A stretch of 15,007 nt of DNA from Streptomyces sp. NRRL F-5630 (lineage in GTDB: Bacteria; Actinomycetota; Actinomycetes; Streptomycetales; Streptomycetaceae): NCBI RefSeq assembly GCF_000719475.1, contig NZ_JOGO01000104.1, positions 1 to 15,007 of the forward strand, read 5' to 3'. Positions 11,346 to 15,007 of this stretch are shown here, piece after piece (the stretch's first letter is position 1; each line of letters opens with the position of its first letter). Made by a program: the position numbers and the translations under genes. The notes under the pieces are model-generated. The model did not search any database and was not told where the DNA came from. It saw only the letters and a list, made by a program, of their open reading frames with translations.

Positions 11346-12719
11346 ATGACCAGGGAGAGATCCCGCCGCGGCCGCAGGCGACTCGCGATCGGAACCGCCG
11401 GAATTCTCGGCGTTCTCGCTTTCGCTCCGGCCCCGGTCGGCGCGGTCACGTTCGCGACGGTACCCGTAGCGGCGCTTTCGGCCGGGGAACCGGGGGACAC
11501 GAATGCCGGGGAATCACCGCGGGCGCGCGGCGCGGAGGACGGCAGGTCGCCGGGGCGGGGCCCGGTGGCGGACCCGAGCCCGCTGCCGCACCTGCCGCCG
11601 TTCCCCTCGCCGCCGCTCCCCCGCCCGGCGCCGAGCCCGCCGGTCACGCCGCCCGGCGCGACCGCTCCGGCCCCGGCACCCAGCCCCACCCCGTCGCCGT
11701 CGCCGAGCCCGGCGCCCGCCCCCGCACCCGGTTTCGGCGCGTACCTCCACTACAGCCCGCAGGGCATCACACGCATGGCGGACTTCTCGCGCTGGCTCGG
11801 CGGCCGCGAGGTGACGGTGGGTCACACGTACCTGCCCGGGGACGTGTGGCAGAACATCGAGGGCGCGCCCGCGTGGCTCGCGGACTGGGCGGCCTGGTAC
11901 AAGGCGGAGCCGGGCCGCACGTTCGTCCTCAACGTGCCGATGCTGGAGCGCACGGAGGCCCGGCTGCCGGACGCGGCGGTGGCGCTCGAACTGCGGCGCG
12001 GTGCCGCGGGCGCGTACGACGGGCACTTCGAGCGGCTCGCGCGGCGGCTCGTGGGGCTCGGCCTGAAGGACGCCGTGCTCGTGGTCGGCTGGGAGATGAA
12101 CGGGACGACGTACACCCACCGCTGCGGGCCCGACCCGCGGGCGTGGCGGGCGTACTGGGCGCGTATCGCGCGGGCCATGAACCGGGTCGAGGGCGCGGGT
12201 TTCCGTTTCGATTTCACGCCGACACGCGGGCGGGACGCGACGCCGTGGACAGAGTGCTATCCGGGGGACGACGTGGTGGACATCGTCGGGATGGATTCCT
12301 ACGACCAGCCGCACGGAACGGATTTCGACCGGCAGATCTCGGAACCGTACGGGCTCCAGGCCCAGGTGGATTTCGCGGCGAAGCACGGGAAGGCGATCTC
12401 GTACCCCGAATGGGGGCTTTTCAAGAACGGTGACAACGCGGAGTACATGCGGCGGATGATCCGCTGGATGGACGCGCACCCGCCGCTTTACCAGACCATT
12501 TCCGACTACTGCCCGCACGGCGTGTGGCAGTGCCGGCTGAACCAGCGGGCGACGGAGGTCTACCGGCAGGCGTTCAAGGCCGGAGGCGGCCTTCCGGCAC
12601 AGGACGCCGGGGAGAAGGAGAAGGAGCAGGGAGCCATGAAGGACTGTCGGCCCGTCAGGCTCGGGAGCTGGCTGGAGGAGCGGCTCGGCGGACGGCTGTG
12701 CGTGCGGTTCAACTGGTGA
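11346..12719 (+). CDS. Secreted GH26-like glycoside hydrolase
   Basis: This encodes 457 residues. An Arg-rich start and hydrophobic core (1-33) form a signal peptide, followed by a variable stretch and a Pro/Ser/Ala-rich linker (about 76-128). The catalytic barrel (about 130-420) begins GFGAYLHYSPQGITRMADFSRWLGG. The acid/base glutamate fits Glu250 in VVGWEMNGTTY, and the nucleophile fits Glu355 in ISYPEWGLFKNGDN; VDIVGMDSYDQ is also typical. GH26 enzymes cut beta-mannans and related glycans. A C-terminal extension (about 421-457) is charged and has two cysteines (CRPVR, LCVRFNW). The ATG at 11346 follows AGGAGACGG. Neighbouring GNAT and Wzz-like genes suggest a role in trimming an extracellular polysaccharide made here. 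The specificity is unknown. Confidence 0.85.
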   Translation: MTRERSRRGRRRLAIGTAGILGVLAFAPAPVGAVTFATVPVAALSAGEPGDTNAGESPRARGAEDGRSPGRGPVADPSPLPHLPPFPSPPLPRPAPSPPVTPPGATAPAPAPSPTPSPSPSPAPAPAPGFGAYLHYSPQGITRMADFSRWLGGREVTVGHTYLPGDVWQNIEGAPAWLADWAAWYKAEPGRTFVLNVPMLERTEARLPDAAVALELRRGAAGAYDGHFERLARRLVGLGLKDAVLVVGWEMNGTTYTHRCGPDPRAWRAYWARIARAMNRVEGAGFRFDFTPTRGRDATPWTECYPGDDVVDIVGMDSYDQPHGTDFDRQISEPYGLQAQVDFAAKHGKAISYPEWGLFKNGDNAEYMRRMIRWMDAHPPLYQTISDYCPHGVWQCRLNQRATEVYRQAFKAGGGLPAQDAGEKEKEQGAMKDCRPVRLGSWLEERLGGRLCVRFNW

Positions 12720-12759
12720 CGAAGGCGGGGGCGGCGGCCCGGTACGGGGTCGCCCCCGG

Positions 12760-12869
12760 CCGCCGGTCGTAACCCTGCCGCCGGTCGTGATCCGCCGGTC
12801 GTGACGCGGCGTGCTGGTGGCCCGGCCCGGTCGTGATCCGCCTTCGGACCGTGACCGGGCCGCCGGTCG
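12760..12869. repeat. Short degenerate repeats CCGCCGGTCGTGA between convergent genes
   Basis: Copies or partial copies of CCGCCGGTCGTGA start at 12760, 12778, 12792, 12826 and 12860 at irregular spacing (14 to 34 bases) in the 159-base gap between the hydrolase and acetyltransferase stops. They are non-coding and too irregular for CRISPR. They may be leftovers of local duplication of a terminator stem. Confidence 0.55.
12826..12859. terminator. Hairpin terminator between convergent genes
   Basis: CCCGGTCGTGATCCG (12826-12840) pairs with CGGACCGTGACCGGG (12845-12859) around a 4-base CCTT loop, with two mismatches and one wobble in the middle. It lies between the stops at 12719 and 12879 of two converging genes and can serve both. 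Confidence 0.55.
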
Positions 12870-12878
12870 CTCCCGCCG

Positions 12879-14078
12879 TCAGTCCCGCGTCGGCGGCTTC
12901 GCGCGGTGGGCGTGGAGCCAGGTGGCGGCCTGGGCCCGGGCGGTCGCGTGCGCCGTGCGCAGCCACAGGAGGGGGGCGGTGCGGCGGGTGGCGAGGAGGA
13001 GCCGCTGGTTGACAACGGTGTCGGGCCGCCAGTGGCTCTTGTACGGCTCGGTGCCGCGCAGGAGGCTCAGCGTCTCTCGGCCGTCCTCGGCGGCGAGCTC
13101 CGAGGCGGTGCGCAGGAGCATCGTGGCGATGTCGGCCTTGCGCTCGCGCAGCGCGGGATCGGCTCCGTAGAGGTAGCCGCCCGCGAGGCGCTGCGAAAGC
13201 AGCGTGAGATCGACGGCGACGGTCTCGCCGTCGAGGCGGTAGGCGGTGAGCTGGGCGTCCCCGGTGCGGACCATCGTCGTGGCGGAGCGCACGAGGTGGT
13301 CGCGGAAGCGGGGGCGCAGGTGCTCGGGGGTGACCTTGCGGCCCTGCCACTGGCGGCGGTGCAGGTTGAGGAGCGTGCGGATCGCGGCGGGGACCTCCTC
13401 GGCGGGCACGGGGGCCGCCTCGATGCCGAGGGCGTCGATCTTGCGGAGCTTGGCGCGGAAGCGTTGCGCGCGGGAGGCGGGGAGCCGGGTGAGGAGCTCG
13501 GCGAGCGGACGCGCGGGGAGTTCGAGGCAGGGCGAGTCCGGGCGGCGCACGACGAGGCCGCGCCAGTGGGCGAGGAGCAGCTCGGTGGCGGCGCCCGGGC
13601 GCAGTTCGCGCAGGTCGAGGAGGGTGGTGCGGGCGGCGCGGCGCAGGGCGGCGGCGAGGGCGCGTGCGGCGGGGCCCGCGTGGGCCGCGTCGACGAGGAC
13701 GTCCCCGAAGTCGGAGATCTCGCCGCCCATGAGGACGAGCGCGGGCAGCGGCCCCGGGGCGCGCATGAGCGGCGCGGCGGCGACCAGCCGGTCGCCGCTG
13801 CGGACGACGAGGACGCGCAGGGCGCCGGGCGTGCCGTACGACTGCCACCAGGAGGAGAGCCACGCGTGGCTCTGGAAGGGGGTGGCGCTCGGGCAGGCGG
13901 CGGTGAGGCGGCGCCAGGCCGGGGCGAGGAGCGCGAAGGCGCCTGGCTCGGTGATCCATTCGGTGGTGCAGGGTGCCGGGTCGGTCTCGGTGCGGAGTCC
14001 GTCGCCGGGGCGGGGCGCGGCGCGGCCGGGGAAGGGGACGCGGCGCGCGCGGGCGAGGGTGTCGTGCTCGGTGCTCAT
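12879..14078 (-). CDS. GNAT-family acetyltransferase (BioF2/CelD-like)
   Basis: This encodes 399 residues of the Acetyltransf_6 type, a double-GNAT fold found in exopolysaccharide and cellulose gene clusters and related to FemAB-like proteins. FALLAPAWRRLTAACPSATPFQSHAWLSSWWQSYG (48-82) is the usual N-terminal signature. A first domain continues to about residue 190, and the second contains FRAKLRKIDALG (207-218), LNLHRRQWQGR (237-247), YRLDGETVAVDLTLLSQRLAGGYLYGADPAL (280-310) and LSLLRGTEPYKSHW (337-350), where the TEPYKSHW end is characteristic. The ATG at 14078 is chosen for GGGGGAAG upstream; an ATG at 14126 would add 16 residues without a ribosome site. It follows the Wzz-like gene on the same strand and may modify the polysaccharide. 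The acyl acceptor is unknown. Confidence 0.85.
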   Translation of the reverse strand: MSTEHDTLARARRVPFPGRAAPRPGDGLRTETDPAPCTTEWITEPGAFALLAPAWRRLTAACPSATPFQSHAWLSSWWQSYGTPGALRVLVVRSGDRLVAAAPLMRAPGPLPALVLMGGEISDFGDVLVDAAHAGPAARALAAALRRAARTTLLDLRELRPGAATELLLAHWRGLVVRRPDSPCLELPARPLAELLTRLPASRAQRFRAKLRKIDALGIEAAPVPAEEVPAAIRTLLNLHRRQWQGRKVTPEHLRPRFRDHLVRSATTMVRTGDAQLTAYRLDGETVAVDLTLLSQRLAGGYLYGADPALRERKADIATMLLRTASELAAEDGRETLSLLRGTEPYKSHWRPDTVVNQRLLLATRRTAPLLWLRTAHATARAQAATWLHAHRAKPPTRD

Positions 14079-14190
14079 CGGTGCGGGCTTCCCCCGGTGC
14101 TCTTCGTGCTCTTCGGAGTGGTTCATGGTGTGGGTGGAACGAGGCGGCGGGGCCTCGGGTCGCGGGCGCGGAGCCGTGCCCGGCGGGCGC

Positions 14191-14247
14191 GCGGGCGCGG
14201 GGCCGGAGGCCGCGCCCGCGCCGGGGGCCTCAGGCCGCGCCCCGGGT
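14191..14247 (-). terminator. Hairpins after the Wzz-like gene
   Basis: GCGGGCGCGG (14191-14200) pairs perfectly with CCGCGCCCGC (14210-14219) around a 9-base loop. A second nested stem, CCGGGG with CCCCGG around GCCT-C-AGGC, occupies 14221-14246. They lie just after the Wzz-like stop (14253) in the direction of transcription, in a 174-base gap before the acetyltransferase gene, so the two genes may not be fully co-transcribed. Confidence 0.5.
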
Positions 14248-14252
14248 CGCGC

Positions 14253-14978
14253 TCAGCTCGCGGTCTCGCTCGTACGCGAGGGTTCGGCGCTCTTGCGCTC
14301 CGCCGGGGCCGGGAGGGCGCCCGCCGGGAGGGGGGCGGGTCCGGCGAGGGGGCGGCGGGGGCGGGCGAGGAGGGCGAGGCCGCCGAGGAGGCCGCCCGCG
14401 CAGGCGCCGACCCCGCTGGTGAGGGGCACGCCGGGGCTCGCCGGGGCGCTCGGGGCGAGGGCGCGGGAGAAGGAGACGAGCGAGACGCGCGTGTCGGTGG
14501 CGTTGTGCCCGGCGGCGGTGACGAGGGCGCGGGCCACAGCGTTGGCGCTGTCGGCGGCCTGCTCAGGATCGCCGGAGCGAGCTCCGACGGCGATCATCGG
14601 GGCGTCGGGCGAGGTCTCGGCCGTGACGGTGGAGCGGAGCGTGGCGACCGGGACGCGCGCCTCGACCTGGGCGTCGCCGAGGACCCCGAGCTGGGTGGCG
14701 ACTCGCCCGTACGCCTGCGCGAAGCCGAGCGCGGAGGCGGGGTCGCCCCCCTTGCCGGGGACGGCGAGGACGTAGGCGGTCGCGGTGTACGTGACGGGAC
14801 TGACGAGCCCGTACACGGCGCCGCCGCCCGCGCCGAGGAGCACGCCCGCGCCGAGGAACGCCCAGGCGGGGAGGTTCCTCAGACGCGTGAGGCGGGCGAG
14901 GACCGCCCGGCGGCGGGAGGGAGCGGGGGCGGAGGCGGGGCTCGGGCTGCCGGGGGTGGTGGCGGGGCTGGTGCTCAC
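14253..14978 (-). CDS. Wzz-like chain-length determinant / polysaccharide co-polymerase
   Basis: This encodes 241 residues with the two-span layout of Wzz/CapA/YveK proteins: a Pro/Ser-rich cytoplasmic N terminus (1-35), a first span (about 38-58, AWAFLGAGVLLGAGGGAVYGLV), and an extracytoplasmic part from PVTYTATAYVLAVPG to VSLVSFSRALAPSAPASPG. A second span follows (about 186-206), then a charged cytoplasmic tail. PVTYTATAYV just after the first span and the Pro-rich APSAPASPGVPL before the second are the usual family signatures. Such proteins set chain length of surface polysaccharide. There is no fused tyrosine-kinase domain. The start is a GTG at 14978 with only a weak ribosome site. It opens a minus-strand set continuing from beyond the right edge. 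Confidence 0.82.
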   Translation of the reverse strand: MSTSPATTPGSPSPASAPAPSRRRAVLARLTRLRNLPAWAFLGAGVLLGAGGGAVYGLVSPVTYTATAYVLAVPGKGGDPASALGFAQAYGRVATQLGVLGDAQVEARVPVATLRSTVTAETSPDAPMIAVGARSGDPEQAADSANAVARALVTAAGHNATDTRVSLVSFSRALAPSAPASPGVPLTSGVGACAGGLLGGLALLARPRRPLAGPAPLPAGALPAPAERKSAEPSRTSETAS

Positions 14979-15007
14979 GGCGTGTTCGCTTTCGTACGGG
15001 TCGGGTG

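Noticed and set aside
12760..12869. CRISPR-like array
   Set aside because: Copies are short (about 13 bases), irregularly spaced and degenerate, and no cas gene is present.

Overview
The window is very GC-rich, densely coding DNA with GTG/ATG starts preceded by GGAGG-like ribosome sites. It carries chaplin and rodlin genes, which are known from the aerial-hyphae surface of Streptomyces. It is therefore almost certainly Streptomyces or a close relative. No rRNA, tRNA, IS element or CRISPR array is visible.

Region 1 (1-4000) is an aerial-surface locus. It starts with the last 56 codons of an unidentified gene, followed by a rodlin gene on the minus strand and a minus-strand gene for a Lys/Ala/Pro-rich protein. 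Then come, on the plus strand, a second rodlin, a short chaplin and a long, sortase-anchored chaplin with two chaplin domains. The order matches the chpA-chpD-rdlA-rdlB block of S. coelicolor as I remember it. Strong hairpins separate most of these units. One lies between the two chaplin genes, and one with a U-tract precedes the short chaplin. A multi-span GT-C type glycosyltransferase gene follows at 4064-5197.

Region 2 (5209-6489, minus strand) is a three-gene operon. It encodes a RelE/HigB-type toxin, a HigA-type Xre antitoxin with an extra C-terminal tail, and a small SecB-like protein that overlaps the antitoxin gene by 4 bases. I read this as a tripartite toxin-antitoxin-chaperone (TAC) system like HigBA-Rv1957 of Mycobacterium tuberculosis. 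The antitoxin tail carries a DPQTWEPL segment that resembles the chaperone-addiction segment of that system.

Region 3 (6611-8289) is a divergent pair: an NmrA-type NAD(P)-binding protein gene and a TetR regulator gene. Two related operator-like sites lie on the apparent promoter between them. A DnaA-box-like inverted pair lies at 8390-8410.

Region 4 (8465-15007) looks like the edge of a cell-surface or exopolysaccharide gene cluster. It contains an FAD-dependent oxidoreductase gene overlapping an ATP-grasp ligase gene, and a divergent secreted GH26-like glycoside hydrolase with a Pro/Ser-rich linker. It also contains a BioF2/CelD-type GNAT acetyltransferase gene and a Wzz-like chain-length protein gene without a kinase domain. 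The cluster probably continues past the right edge.
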